DNA from: Verrucomicrobiales bacterium
Lineage (GTDB): Bacteria > Verrucomicrobiota > Verrucomicrobiia > Verrucomicrobiales > DEV007
Reading direction: 5' to 3'
DNA length: 8,649 nt
Assembly: GCA_023253615.1 (NCBI GenBank)
Contig: JALRFZ010000227.1
Span: 1 to 8,649, forward strand
A program made the position numbers and the translations under genes. Under the pieces are notes generated by a model. That model made no database searches. It was not told the DNA's origin and saw nothing but the letters and a program-made list of their open reading frames with translations. Below, piece by piece: positions 1 through 7,212 of the stretch. Position 1 is the stretch's first letter. Every line of letters begins with the position of its first letter.

Positions 1-1250
1 CAAAGCCCGCCGCGGCTCCGGCAGATCCCTTTTTGAAAGAGAAGGAGAAGAAGAAGGAGCAGGGTGAAGAAGGGCCTGCGACTCACACCAACGTCGGCGT
101 CGTCGTGCAGTACGTCGATGTGAAGCGCGAGCGCTGGCAGCAGTGGCTCACCGAAAATGATGCGTCGGTTGATGCGACTCCCTTGCGAAAGGAAGTCGAA
201 ACCTGGATCACAGCCGGAGACGCGAATCTCGCGGAGAGTTCTCTCGTGATGGGGAAATCGGGGCAGCGGGCGAAGGTTGAGTCGGTGCGGTGGGTGATCC
301 ATCCCAGCCAGTTTCTGGAGGACGGAAGCGGACAGCCGTTTCCCGACACGACCGAACCACGCATCGTGGGAACAACGACCGAGGTCGATGCACTGCTCGG
401 TTCCGACGGAACCGTTGACCTGAACTTCGCTCCCGAGCGGGTCGTTTATGCCGGGGAAAACCCTCCACGCTTGGAGGCGGGAGTCATGGACGGCGACCTC
501 CGCTACCCGCTCTTCGATCTCCAAAAGGTTACTACCTCCGTCTCGCTGGATCCCCGCAGTTGGTGTCTGGTGGGATGCGAGCAGTCTCTCGAGCGGGCTG
601 CGACACACCAGACTCTCGTCTTCGCACGACCTTTCGTGCATCGATTCGAAGAGCTCCCGGCAAAGGCGGAAAGCGGGCAACAGGGGATGCTCACCTTCAG
701 TTGGCTGGAGGTATCCCATGAAATCTTCAACGAATCTCTCATCGGGTTGGGCGATCCTTCGCCGTGGATTGGCGGAGATTTCCACGAAGAAGTGAAAAAA
801 TCGGGTGCCAAGGTGCTGGAGGAGCGCTCCCACCATTTCAAAAGCGGACTGCGGAGCAAGAACGAATCGATTCGCGAAGTGATCCACCCGACGATCTGGG
901 TCAAACCCACGGAGGGCGCCTTCGCGACGCCGGGAGGATTTGAAACGCGCAACGTCGGCACCACCGTCGAGATCGATCCTGTCCTAAGCACGGGAGGAGG
1001 CATGCTCGACATCAACATGGTGCCACAGATCAGCGCGCGCGTAGGTGATGACGTTTTCCATCGCATCCTCTTCGACGGCGAATGGAAACCCAATGTCACC
1101 ATGCCCGCGTTCTACACGATGCAACCGACGACCCAACTGTCTCTTCCGCTCAACACCCACGTCCTCGTCGCCGCGATGTCGCCGCCGGATGAGAAGGGCT
1201 GGACCGATCCTTCCCGCAAAGTCCTCCTCTTTGTGAAATTCTCACGTTGA
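1..1250 (+). CDS. Protein with two tandem secretin-like modules (5' end outside window)
   Basis: The reading frame is open from base 3 to a TGA at 1248-1250, so the true start lies upstream; the TTG at 33 is only the first possible start inside the window. The visible N-terminus is an Ala/Pro stretch followed by a Lys/Glu-rich charged linker. The rest is two related modules, about bases 99-646 and 690-1247. Each carries a KSGxRxKxESxRxVIHP segment, then a (V)GTTxE(V/I)D block with a short DG/GG turn and a DLNFAP or DINMVP strand, then a xTTxxSL strand and a C-terminal hydrophobic strand. The GTT-E-D, D(L/I)N-P and TTSVSL order resembles the secretin beta-domain of GspD/PilQ proteins, where similar strands precede a VvLGG-type strand. 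The fully conserved secretin core is not evident, so a working pore is doubtful. It may be co-transcribed with the histidine kinase 34 bases downstream. Secretin relationship: inference from motifs. Exact function unknown. Confidence 0.75.
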   Translation, partial: KPAAAPADPFLKEKEKKKEQGEEGPATHTNVGVVVQYVDVKRERWQQWLTENDASVDATPLRKEVETWITAGDANLAESSLVMGKSGQRAKVESVRWVIHPSQFLEDGSGQPFPDTTEPRIVGTTTEVDALLGSDGTVDLNFAPERVVYAGENPPRLEAGVMDGDLRYPLFDLQKVTTSVSLDPRSWCLVGCEQSLERAATHQTLVFARPFVHRFEELPAKAESGQQGMLTFSWLEVSHEIFNESLIGLGDPSPWIGGDFHEEVKKSGAKVLEERSHHFKSGLRSKNESIREVIHPTIWVKPTEGAFATPGGFETRNVGTTVEIDPVLSTGGGMLDINMVPQISARVGDDVFHRILFDGEWKPNVTMPAFYTMQPTTQLSLPLNTHVLVAAMSPPDEKGWTDPSRKVLLFVKFSR

Positions 1251-1268
1251 TCCCGGGCCTCGGCCTGT

Positions 1269-1274
1269 GGGAGA
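1269..1274 (+). promoter_or_regulatory. Ribosome binding site deciding the kinase start
   Basis: GGGAGA lies 10 bases before the ATG at 1285. The upstream in-frame GTG at 1267 has no Shine-Dalgarno-like sequence before it, and a start there would place this site inside the gene. Translation from 1285 also puts a hydrophobic helix directly at the N-terminus. Confidence 0.5.
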
Positions 1275-1284
1275 ATCCGTCCCA

Positions 1285-2862
1285 ATGGCTCCGTCCTCAC
1301 GTCCTTCGCTCGCTCTGCTCCTGCCCCTCGTCGCCGCAGGGATCGCTGCCGCGATCGTCTGGGGCGGAGTTTTGCTCGCGAAGCAGGAACGGATCGAGCG
1401 CCTGCCACGGACGGATGCCGCGGTGGAAACCTTCGCCGGCGAACTGCAGGAGAAGATCACCGCTCTTGAATCCCAATACGAGCGCCACCTCGCCCGCATC
1501 TGCCGGACCGATCTCAATCACTTCTTCGGCGTGCAGGACGCCATCGACGGCGTGGTCGGGGTTCGTCAACTCTCCACCCTCAATCCCGATGGCAAGATCG
1601 ATCTGCATCTGCCGGCCTCGGACGTCGAAACGATCCCGGCCCTTCCCATCCCCGTGATCGATCCCCGCGAGCGGCCGCCCGGACGCGAGATCGTCGCCGA
1701 GGTCGGCGGCTTCGATCTTTTTGGAGGCGGCGAGGGGGAATCGGGCTGGATCACGACGCCACAGGGGCGCTTCTACCACCAGCGCGTTTCGATTCGCCGG
1801 GTGGTCCTGCTGCTCGTCGATCCGGCTCCCGTCGAGGCCTCCATGACGGAAACGTTGGCACCGTGGATCGAGGAGCAACTCACTTCCATTGAGGCCCATG
1901 GCGCAACCGACCGCGTGATTCTCCACGATCAATCCGTCGCCTCCGGGGGCGAGCCTGACAAATCCACATTTCCCGATTCCGTCCGCACCCTCGCGACCCG
2001 CTTCGGAGGCTGGCAGGTGGAATCCTGGGACGGGAGGCGGACCGTTGTCACCTATCGCCGCGACCGGCTCGCGCTCGCGGCGGCACTGGCCCTGCTCGTG
2101 CTCCTCGCCGGAGTCGTCGCGGGCTTCACGGTGCGGCGCGCCCTCCGCCTCGCCGAGCAACGCGTTTCCTTCGTCAACCGCGTCTCCCACGAACTCAAGA
2201 CGCCGCTCACGAACATCCTCCTCAACGCCGACCTTGCCGCCGACGGGGCCGATGCGCGGGGACGCCAGCGGCTCGCCCGCGTGCAGGAGGAAACCCGCCG
2301 CCTCGCCCGGCTCATCGACAACGTCCTCGCGTTTTCCCGTCGCGATTCGACTACCGTTCCCGCGTCCGCGCCGATCGCGGTGCGCTCTCTTGTCGAAGAA
2401 GTCGCCGAGACCTTCGCTCCCTCGCTGAAACGACGTGGAGTCGGAATCGTTATCCATGGTGGGGATTCCACGCACGTTCTCGCCGATGCCGACTCGCTCC
2501 GTCAGGTCCTCGGCAACCTGCTTTCGAACATCGAGAAATACGCCGCGTCCGGCGGACTTGCGGACCTCACGATTTCGGAGGACGACGGACTGATGACGCT
2601 CCTCGTCAAAGACCTCGGTCCCGGCATTCCGACCCGCGAACACGAGCGCATCTTCCTGCCCTTTCACCGCCTCGACGACCGACCTTCCGAAGGGGTCACC
2701 GGCACCGGACTCGGTCTTGCCATCGCCCGCGACCTCGCCGTGGCCATGGGCGGCAGCCTGCGTCTCGTCCCGCAGGAGGGATCCGGTGCGACTTTCGAAC
2801 TCCGCCTGCCCGCCGCCGCGTCGGCCAAGGTCATTCCCTTTTCCGATTCTCTCGCTTCATGA
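1285..2862 (+). CDS. Sensor histidine kinase, two transmembrane segments, no HAMP domain
   Basis: A 525-residue membrane sensor kinase that should autophosphorylate on histidine and pass the phosphate to the regulator encoded next. Transmembrane helix 1 is about residues 7-25 and helix 2 about 262-285; between them lies a roughly 230-residue extracytoplasmic region with no family I recognise. After helix 2 only about 15 residues precede the H-box, leaving no room for a HAMP domain. The HisKA region has SHELKTPLTN with the phospho-acceptor at His302. The ATPase domain shows the N-box LGNLLSNIEKY with Asn415, the G1 box DLGPGIP from residue 443 and the G2 box GTGLGLAIA from residue 473, so all catalytic boxes look intact. 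The start is set at the ATG with GGGAGA upstream; a GTG six codons earlier is less likely. The stop overlaps the regulator start (ATGA), implying translational coupling. The signal sensed cannot be read from the sequence. Confidence 0.93.
   Translation: MAPSSRPSLALLLPLVAAGIAAAIVWGGVLLAKQERIERLPRTDAAVETFAGELQEKITALESQYERHLARICRTDLNHFFGVQDAIDGVVGVRQLSTLNPDGKIDLHLPASDVETIPALPIPVIDPRERPPGREIVAEVGGFDLFGGGEGESGWITTPQGRFYHQRVSIRRVVLLLVDPAPVEASMTETLAPWIEEQLTSIEAHGATDRVILHDQSVASGGEPDKSTFPDSVRTLATRFGGWQVESWDGRRTVVTYRRDRLALAAALALLVLLAGVVAGFTVRRALRLAEQRVSFVNRVSHELKTPLTNILLNADLAADGADARGRQRLARVQEETRRLARLIDNVLAFSRRDSTTVPASAPIAVRSLVEEVAETFAPSLKRRGVGIVIHGGDSTHVLADADSLRQVLGNLLSNIEKYAASGGLADLTISEDDGLMTLLVKDLGPGIPTREHERIFLPFHRLDDRPSEGVTGTGLGLAIARDLAVAMGGSLRLVPQEGSGATFELRLPAAASAKVIPFSDSLAS
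2859..2862 (+). promoter_or_regulatory. ATGA stop/start overlap coupling kinase and regulator
   Basis: The kinase TGA (2860-2862) lies within the regulator's ATG (2859-2861). No Shine-Dalgarno sequence is visible just upstream of this ATG, so translation of the regulator probably depends on ribosomes finishing the kinase, keeping the two proteins in fixed ratio. Confidence 0.75.
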
Positions 2863-3548
2863 AGATCCTCGTCGCCGAAGACGATCCGCTCACCCGCGAG
2901 GCCCTCGTCGCCTGCCTCGAGGGCGAGGGGTTTGCGGTGAGCGCGGCGGCGAACGGCCACGAAGCGCTCGAACGCTGGCAGAGGGAATCACCCGACCTCG
3001 TCTGTCTCGACATCATGATGCCGGGGCTCGACGGCTACGAGGTCTGCCGACGCATCCGCGCGACAAGATCCCGCGTCCCTGTTGTTTTTCTTTCCGCGAA
3101 AAACGAGGAGATCGACGTCGTTGTCGGCCTCGAACTCGGGGCCGATGATTTCGTCCGCAAGCCTTTCGGCCGCCACGAACTCCTCGCCCGGATCCGGAGC
3201 GCCCTCCGCCGTTCCGCGGGAACGGAGACCGCAAACGCCCCGCGTGCGCGCGAATTCTTCGCCATGGGGCCGCTCACGGTTTATCCGAAGGAACTCCGCG
3301 CCGAACGTGCGGACGAAACGATCGAGCTCACACCCCGCGAGGTCGCCATCCTGACGCTCCTCCACGAACGGCGCGGCGAGGCCGTCGACCGCGATACCTT
3401 GCTCGACCGCTGCTGGGGGATGGATTATTTCCCCGAATCACGCACCCTCGACCAGCACATCGCGAAACTCCGCAAGAAGGTCGGCGACGATCCCGCGATG
3501 CCGGAAGTGCTCGAGACCGTGCGTGGTGTCGGCTACCGCTTTCCCTGA
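2859..3548 (+). CDS. Response regulator, OmpR/PhoB family
   Basis: A 229-residue DNA-binding response regulator of normal family length. The N-terminal receiver domain (about 1-120) has the acidic pair Asp8/Asp9, the phospho-acceptor Asp51 in LDIMMPGLDG, the switch Ser79 and the conserved Lys101 in RKPFGRHELLARI. The C-terminal winged-helix domain (about 133-229) has the usual ELTPREVAILTLL start, a recognition-helix region LDQHIAKLRKKVGDD and the family-ending RGVGYRFP. It is the cognate partner of the kinase immediately upstream, with which it overlaps by 4 bases. Its target promoters are unknown; autoregulation and control of the upstream secretin-like gene are possible but not shown. The gene ends 32 bases from the convergent DUF1501 gene with no clear terminator hairpin between them. 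Confidence 0.95.
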   Translation: MKILVAEDDPLTREALVACLEGEGFAVSAAANGHEALERWQRESPDLVCLDIMMPGLDGYEVCRRIRATRSRVPVVFLSAKNEEIDVVVGLELGADDFVRKPFGRHELLARIRSALRRSAGTETANAPRAREFFAMGPLTVYPKELRAERADETIELTPREVAILTLLHERRGEAVDRDTLLDRCWGMDYFPESRTLDQHIAKLRKKVGDDPAMPEVLETVRGVGYRFP

Positions 3549-3580
3549 GGAGAGAAGGCTGCTTGGAACGCGGGGTAATC

Positions 3581-4978
3581 TCACGCCACGACATCCAGGA
3601 TCGGTTCGCCGCTCGAGATCATGAGAGGCCGCCCCTGCGAGTCGTGATACTCCGAGGTGGGATCGATGCCGAGCAGGTAATAGATCGTCGCGGAGAGATC
3701 CTCGAGCCTCACGGGTTTCTCGATCGGATTGCTGCCGGTCTCGTCGCTGGCGCCGTGGATGTAGCCGCGCTTCACGCCGCCGCCGGCGAGGAGCACGCTG
3801 TAGCAGTTCGGCCAGTGGTCGCGGCTGGCGTTCTTGTTGATCTTCGGGGTGCGGCCGAACTCACCCATCCAGACGACGAGCGTCTCATCGAGCAGGCCGC
3901 GGTTTTCGAGATCGTAAATCAGGGTCGGCAGGGTCGTCTCGGTGATGGGATAGTGATATTGCTCGACGATGGGGAACATCCGGGTGTCGTTGAAGCCATG
4001 GGTGTCCCAGCCGCCCTCGGTGATGCTCTGGCCGCCGATGCCGCTCGAGAAATAGCAGGTGACGACCTTCACCCCGTGCTCGACGAGACGGCGGGCGAGG
4101 AGGCAGCCCTGCCCGTAAGTGGTGCGGCCGTAGGCGTCGCGGATTTTCCGTGGTTCGGAGGCGAGATCGAAGGCGTCGCGGACGCGTTCGCTGTTGAGCA
4201 TCGCGATGGCGCTCTTGTAGTAGTCGTCGAGCCCCCGGGCCTCGGCGGAGTGGTCGAGGAGGCGCGACTGGCGGTCGATCAACTCCTGCAGTCCACGCCG
4301 GGCGTGGAGGCGGTCGAGGCTGAGGTTGTCGGGCAGGCTCAGCTCGGGCAACTTGAAATTCGGGTCGTTCGGGTCGCGCGGCACGAAGAGGGGATCGTGT
4401 TTTTTGCCGAGGAAACTCGCGGCCTGGCCCGGGGTGCGGGATCCGTCGGCGACGACGTGCGGGTAGGAGACGAAGGTGGGCAGGCCCCCCGGAGGATTCG
4501 GGGCGAAATAATCAACGACGGAGCCGTAGGCCGGGCGGAGGTCGATGGAGTCGCGGAGACGCTGGTCGTCGGTCGGCGGGGCGTGGCCGGAGAGCGCGTA
4601 GTAGCCCGCCGAGTTGTGGTTCTTCATCCCGTGATGGACCGAGCGGATCACGGTGAAACGATCCATGATCTTCGCGACCCGGGGCAGGTGCTCGTTGGTG
4701 AGCAGGTCGGGATTGCTGGTGCGGATCGCCTTGTGGGGAGTCCGGTATTCGGAGGGGGCGTCGAGCTTCAGGTCGAACATGTCGACGTGCGAGGGGCCGC
4801 CCCATTGGAAGAGGAAGATGACCGACTTGGCGCGCGCCTCGGGGCGTCCTCCGGGGTAGACGCTGCCGGCGAAGAGTTTCGGCAGGCTGAGCCCCAGCGC
4901 CCCCATCCCCCCGGCCGTGATGAGCTGGCGGCGGGAGAGGCGCATGGCGTCGAAACCGTGGCAGGCGGGGGATTTCAT
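3581..4978 (-). CDS. DUF1501 family protein, Tat-exported (alkaline-phosphatase-like fold)
   Basis: A 465-residue protein of the DUF1501 family, which belongs to the sulfatase/alkaline phosphatase-like superfamily and has no settled biochemical role. Near the N-terminus a twin-arginine motif, LSRRQLIT (Arg16-Arg17), precedes a hydrophobic stretch (AGGMGALGLSLP), so export already folded by the Tat system is expected. Family hallmarks are present in order: FLFQWGGPSHVDMFD (Asp66, Asp69), SVHHGMKNHNSAGYYALSGHAPP, WDTHG (residues 324-328), GEFGRTPK (Glu373) and RDHWP (Asp387, His388). The C-terminal LEDLSATIYYLLGIDP matches the family's normal ending. The start at 4978 is chosen because its ATG overlaps the TGA of the upstream PSCyt1/DUF1549 gene; a TTG at 5017 would need a 43-base overlap, and an internal ATG at 4945 would also keep the Tat motif. 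Pairing with DUF1549/DUF1553 is the usual PVC arrangement and suggests the two proteins act together in the periplasm. Confidence 0.93.
   Translation of the reverse strand: MKSPACHGFDAMRLSRRQLITAGGMGALGLSLPKLFAGSVYPGGRPEARAKSVIFLFQWGGPSHVDMFDLKLDAPSEYRTPHKAIRTSNPDLLTNEHLPRVAKIMDRFTVIRSVHHGMKNHNSAGYYALSGHAPPTDDQRLRDSIDLRPAYGSVVDYFAPNPPGGLPTFVSYPHVVADGSRTPGQAASFLGKKHDPLFVPRDPNDPNFKLPELSLPDNLSLDRLHARRGLQELIDRQSRLLDHSAEARGLDDYYKSAIAMLNSERVRDAFDLASEPRKIRDAYGRTTYGQGCLLARRLVEHGVKVVTCYFSSGIGGQSITEGGWDTHGFNDTRMFPIVEQYHYPITETTLPTLIYDLENRGLLDETLVVWMGEFGRTPKINKNASRDHWPNCYSVLLAGGGVKRGYIHGASDETGSNPIEKPVRLEDLSATIYYLLGIDPTSEYHDSQGRPLMISSGEPILDVVA
4975..4978 (-). promoter_or_regulatory. ATGA stop/start overlap coupling the DUF1549 and DUF1501 genes
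   Basis: On the minus strand the end of the upstream gene reads CGA AGA TGA, and the ATG of the DUF1501 gene is formed across the last two of these codons. This gives a 4-base overlap and implies translational coupling, with no strong Shine-Dalgarno site of its own in front of the downstream gene. Confidence 0.75.
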
Positions 4979-7212
4979 CTTCGGAGCAGGAATTCCTTCG
5001 CATTCAGCAGCGACCAAGCCAGATCCTCGAGGGCCTCGCGGCGTTTCCCGGTGGAGGCGAGATAGGCGGTGGTGGCGCTGAGTTCCTCGCCGCTCGGGGC
5101 GCGTGTCAGGATGGTCCGGTAGAGCCGCTCGACGATGGCCTCGTCGGAGGGCTTCGCCTCGAGGAGACGGTCGATGAGATTTCCCTTTTCTGTCAGCAAT
5201 CCGTTCAAGGTCGAGCCGCTGGTGAGCTCGAAGACCTGGGCGAGCGAGGTGTCGGTGGTGCGTTCGGTGTCGGAGTTGGTGAGGCGGGGCGGTTTGCCGA
5301 AAAGGCGCACGAAACGGTCTCCGCTCGTCGGTTTTTTCGGCCGGTAGACGGCCTGCACGCCGGGTAGCTGGGCGGCGCGCATCGGTTGTTCGTGGCCCTC
5401 GAAGCTCGGCAGGCCGCCGAGGGCGAGGTGGGCGGAGTCGAGGAGTTGCTCGGCGGAGAGGCGGCGCGGCAGGGCGCGGGTGAAATTGATCTCGTCGTCG
5501 CGGTTGGTGTCGTTCGGCACGGAACCGAGCTGATAGGCGCGCGAGGCGCAGATGGTGCGGATGGCGTGGCGCAGGTCGAAGCCGCTCGCCACGAAGTCGG
5601 CGGTGAGGGCATCGAGCAGGGCGGGATTGACGGGCGGATTGGTGGCCCGGAAATCATCGACGGGATCGACAAGGCCACGCCCCATCAGGTGGAACCAGAT
5701 GCGGTTGACCTGGACCCGGGCGAAGAGGGGATGCTCCGGCGAGGTCATCCACGTGCCGAGTTTTTCGAGGCGCTTCGGATCGGAGGCGAGCGGCTCGCTT
5801 TCGCCGAGGAGGCGCGGCACCGGCTCCTTTTTGGTGCGGGGATCCTTCAACTCGCGTTTGTCGATGAACTTCACGACCTGCTCGCCGACGAAGTTGTTCT
5901 TGTCGTTCGAGTCGAAACGTTTGTTCTCCTTGATCTCGTAGTCGATCCCGTCGAAAACGGCGGAGAACTGGTAGTAGTCGTCCATCGTCCAGCGTTCCGA
6001 CGGATGGTTGTGGCATTTCGCGCAGTTCAGCCGCACGCCGAGGAAGATCTGGGCGATGGCCTCGGCGCGCTGGTCGGGGGCGCGGAGGGCGCGGTAGTAG
6101 TTCGAGGCGGCGACCTCGTAGGTGCTGCCGAGCGAGGAGACGACCTCTCGGGCGAAGCGGTCGAGCGGCTTGTTTTCGGCGATGGATTTCCGGATCCAGC
6201 CGTGGAAAGCGGCAACACCCCTGGTGTCGAGCACCTTTTCCTCGACCCGGAGGAGGTCGGCCCATTTCAAGGCCCAGAAGTCGGCGAACTCGGGACGCTG
6301 GAGCAGGGCATCGACGAGTTTGGCCCGTTTGTCAGGATCCTTGTCCTCGAGAAAGGCGCGGGCCTCTTCCTCCGTCGGGATCAGTCCGATCAGGTCGAGA
6401 TGGACACGGCGGACGTAGGTGGCGTCGTCGCAGGGGTCGGAGGGCAGGATGCGCAGGGTCTTCCACTTCGCGTGGAGGGCTTCGTCGATGAAGTTGTGCG
6501 CCGGTGGATCGGTCCAGGTGAAGCCGGGCCGGTCGGGCACGAAGGCCAGCCGGGCGGGAACCTGCAGGCCGAGGTAACGCACGTTGACGGTGGTCTCGCC
6601 GGGACGGTGGCTCTCGACGAGGCCGTCGGGCGAGACCTCGACATTGAGAGCGGTGGGTTCGTAGATGGACCAGCGTCTCACGTCGCGGGTCGTGCCATCG
6701 GAGTAATGCGCGGTGACGGCCAGTTGCACCGATGTCTCGGGTTCGAAGAGCACCTTTTCCTCCGGGGTCACCTCGAGCCGGACCAAGGTGGGTTCGTCAG
6801 GAAGGTCGCGCCTGGCACCCTCGATGATCCAACGATGGAGGAGTTCGTAGGATTCCGAATCCTTTTCAAAGCGTTTCCCGCCTTCGTGGTTCACGTCCTC
6901 GATGGCCTTGCGGAGGAGGTAGCTTTTCTCCGGCGCGCCAAGATTGACGAACTTTTCCACAAGGGCGGCGTGATCCTTGACCGGGTCTTCTCCGCGGAGT
7001 GACAGGGTCAGCTCGCCCTTGCCGGTCTGGGCTCCGTGGCAGGCTCCGAGATTGCAGCCGGCGCGGGTGATGACGGGGAGGATGTCGTTGCGGTAGGAGA
7101 TGCCGGGGGAGGCGGCCGCAGCGGGTGCCGCTTCCTGCGCCGCGAGCGAATGCAAAGCCACGGACGCACCCAGGAGGAGCGCGACGAGCGGGGCTGGACT
7201 GAGGTATCGCAT
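4975..7212 (-). CDS. PSCyt1-Big2-DUF1549-DUF1553 exported cytochrome-like protein
   Basis: A 745-residue multidomain protein typical of Planctomycetes and Verrucomicrobia. Residues 1-25 are a Sec signal peptide (MRYLSPAPLVALLLG, likely cut near LAA-QEA). A PSCyt1-type segment follows, with Cys53, Cys58 and His59 in GCNLGACHGAQTGKG; this CxxxxCH spacing is not the classical CxxCH but, as I recall, recurs in this subfamily. Residues about 140-225 look like a bacterial Ig-like (Big2) domain (AHYSDGTTRDV, SPDGLVE). DUF1549 runs from about 239, with a canonical haem-binding CAKCHNHP (Cys397, Cys400, His401). DUF1553 runs from about 490 to the end (VQVNRIWFHLMGRGLVDPVDDFR). The ATG at 7212 is chosen because it begins the signal peptide; an in-frame TTG at 7284 would add 24 poorly fitting residues. 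No strong ribosome binding site is visible. The gene heads a two-gene operon with DUF1501. A c-type haem protein role is family-based; the substrate is unknown. Confidence 0.93.
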   Translation of the reverse strand: MRYLSPAPLVALLLGASVALHSLAAQEAAPAAAASPGISYRNDILPVITRAGCNLGACHGAQTGKGELTLSLRGEDPVKDHAALVEKFVNLGAPEKSYLLRKAIEDVNHEGGKRFEKDSESYELLHRWIIEGARRDLPDEPTLVRLEVTPEEKVLFEPETSVQLAVTAHYSDGTTRDVRRWSIYEPTALNVEVSPDGLVESHRPGETTVNVRYLGLQVPARLAFVPDRPGFTWTDPPAHNFIDEALHAKWKTLRILPSDPCDDATYVRRVHLDLIGLIPTEEEARAFLEDKDPDKRAKLVDALLQRPEFADFWALKWADLLRVEEKVLDTRGVAAFHGWIRKSIAENKPLDRFAREVVSSLGSTYEVAASNYYRALRAPDQRAEAIAQIFLGVRLNCAKCHNHPSERWTMDDYYQFSAVFDGIDYEIKENKRFDSNDKNNFVGEQVVKFIDKRELKDPRTKKEPVPRLLGESEPLASDPKRLEKLGTWMTSPEHPLFARVQVNRIWFHLMGRGLVDPVDDFRATNPPVNPALLDALTADFVASGFDLRHAIRTICASRAYQLGSVPNDTNRDDEINFTRALPRRLSAEQLLDSAHLALGGLPSFEGHEQPMRAAQLPGVQAVYRPKKPTSGDRFVRLFGKPPRLTNSDTERTTDTSLAQVFELTSGSTLNGLLTEKGNLIDRLLEAKPSDEAIVERLYRTILTRAPSGEELSATTAYLASTGKRREALEDLAWSLLNAKEFLLRR

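Noticed and set aside
503..1102. 199-codon open frame antisense to the secretin-like gene
   Set aside because: The plus-strand protein shows an internal protein-level duplication, which demonstrates selection on that frame; the minus product shows nothing.
1267..1284. GTG at 1267 as the kinase start
   Set aside because: No ribosome binding site precedes it, while ATG 1285 has GGGAGA at a suitable distance and starts right before the first membrane helix.
1297..2667. 456-codon open frame antisense to the histidine kinase
   Set aside because: It lies wholly opposite a gene with intact kinase motifs; its translation is Arg/Gly/Glu-rich without motifs, as expected for the complementary frame of GC-rich codons.
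3563..5065. 500-codon open frame antisense to the DUF1501 gene
   Set aside because: The minus strand encodes a full family-length DUF1501 protein with all hallmarks; the plus-strand product is a repetitive Val/Gly/Glu/Arg mix typical of a mirror frame.
3600..7000. Repeated GAGG, TCGAGC and similar short words across the minus-strand operon
   Set aside because: They follow codon bias for Leu, Ser, Arg and Asp in GC-rich coding DNA; no regular spacing or longer repeat unit was found.
5386..7002. 538-codon open frame antisense to the PSCyt1/DUF1549 gene
   Set aside because: Same mirror-frame composition (Val, Gly, Glu, Asp), no domain or signal peptide, and it lies entirely opposite a well-supported gene.
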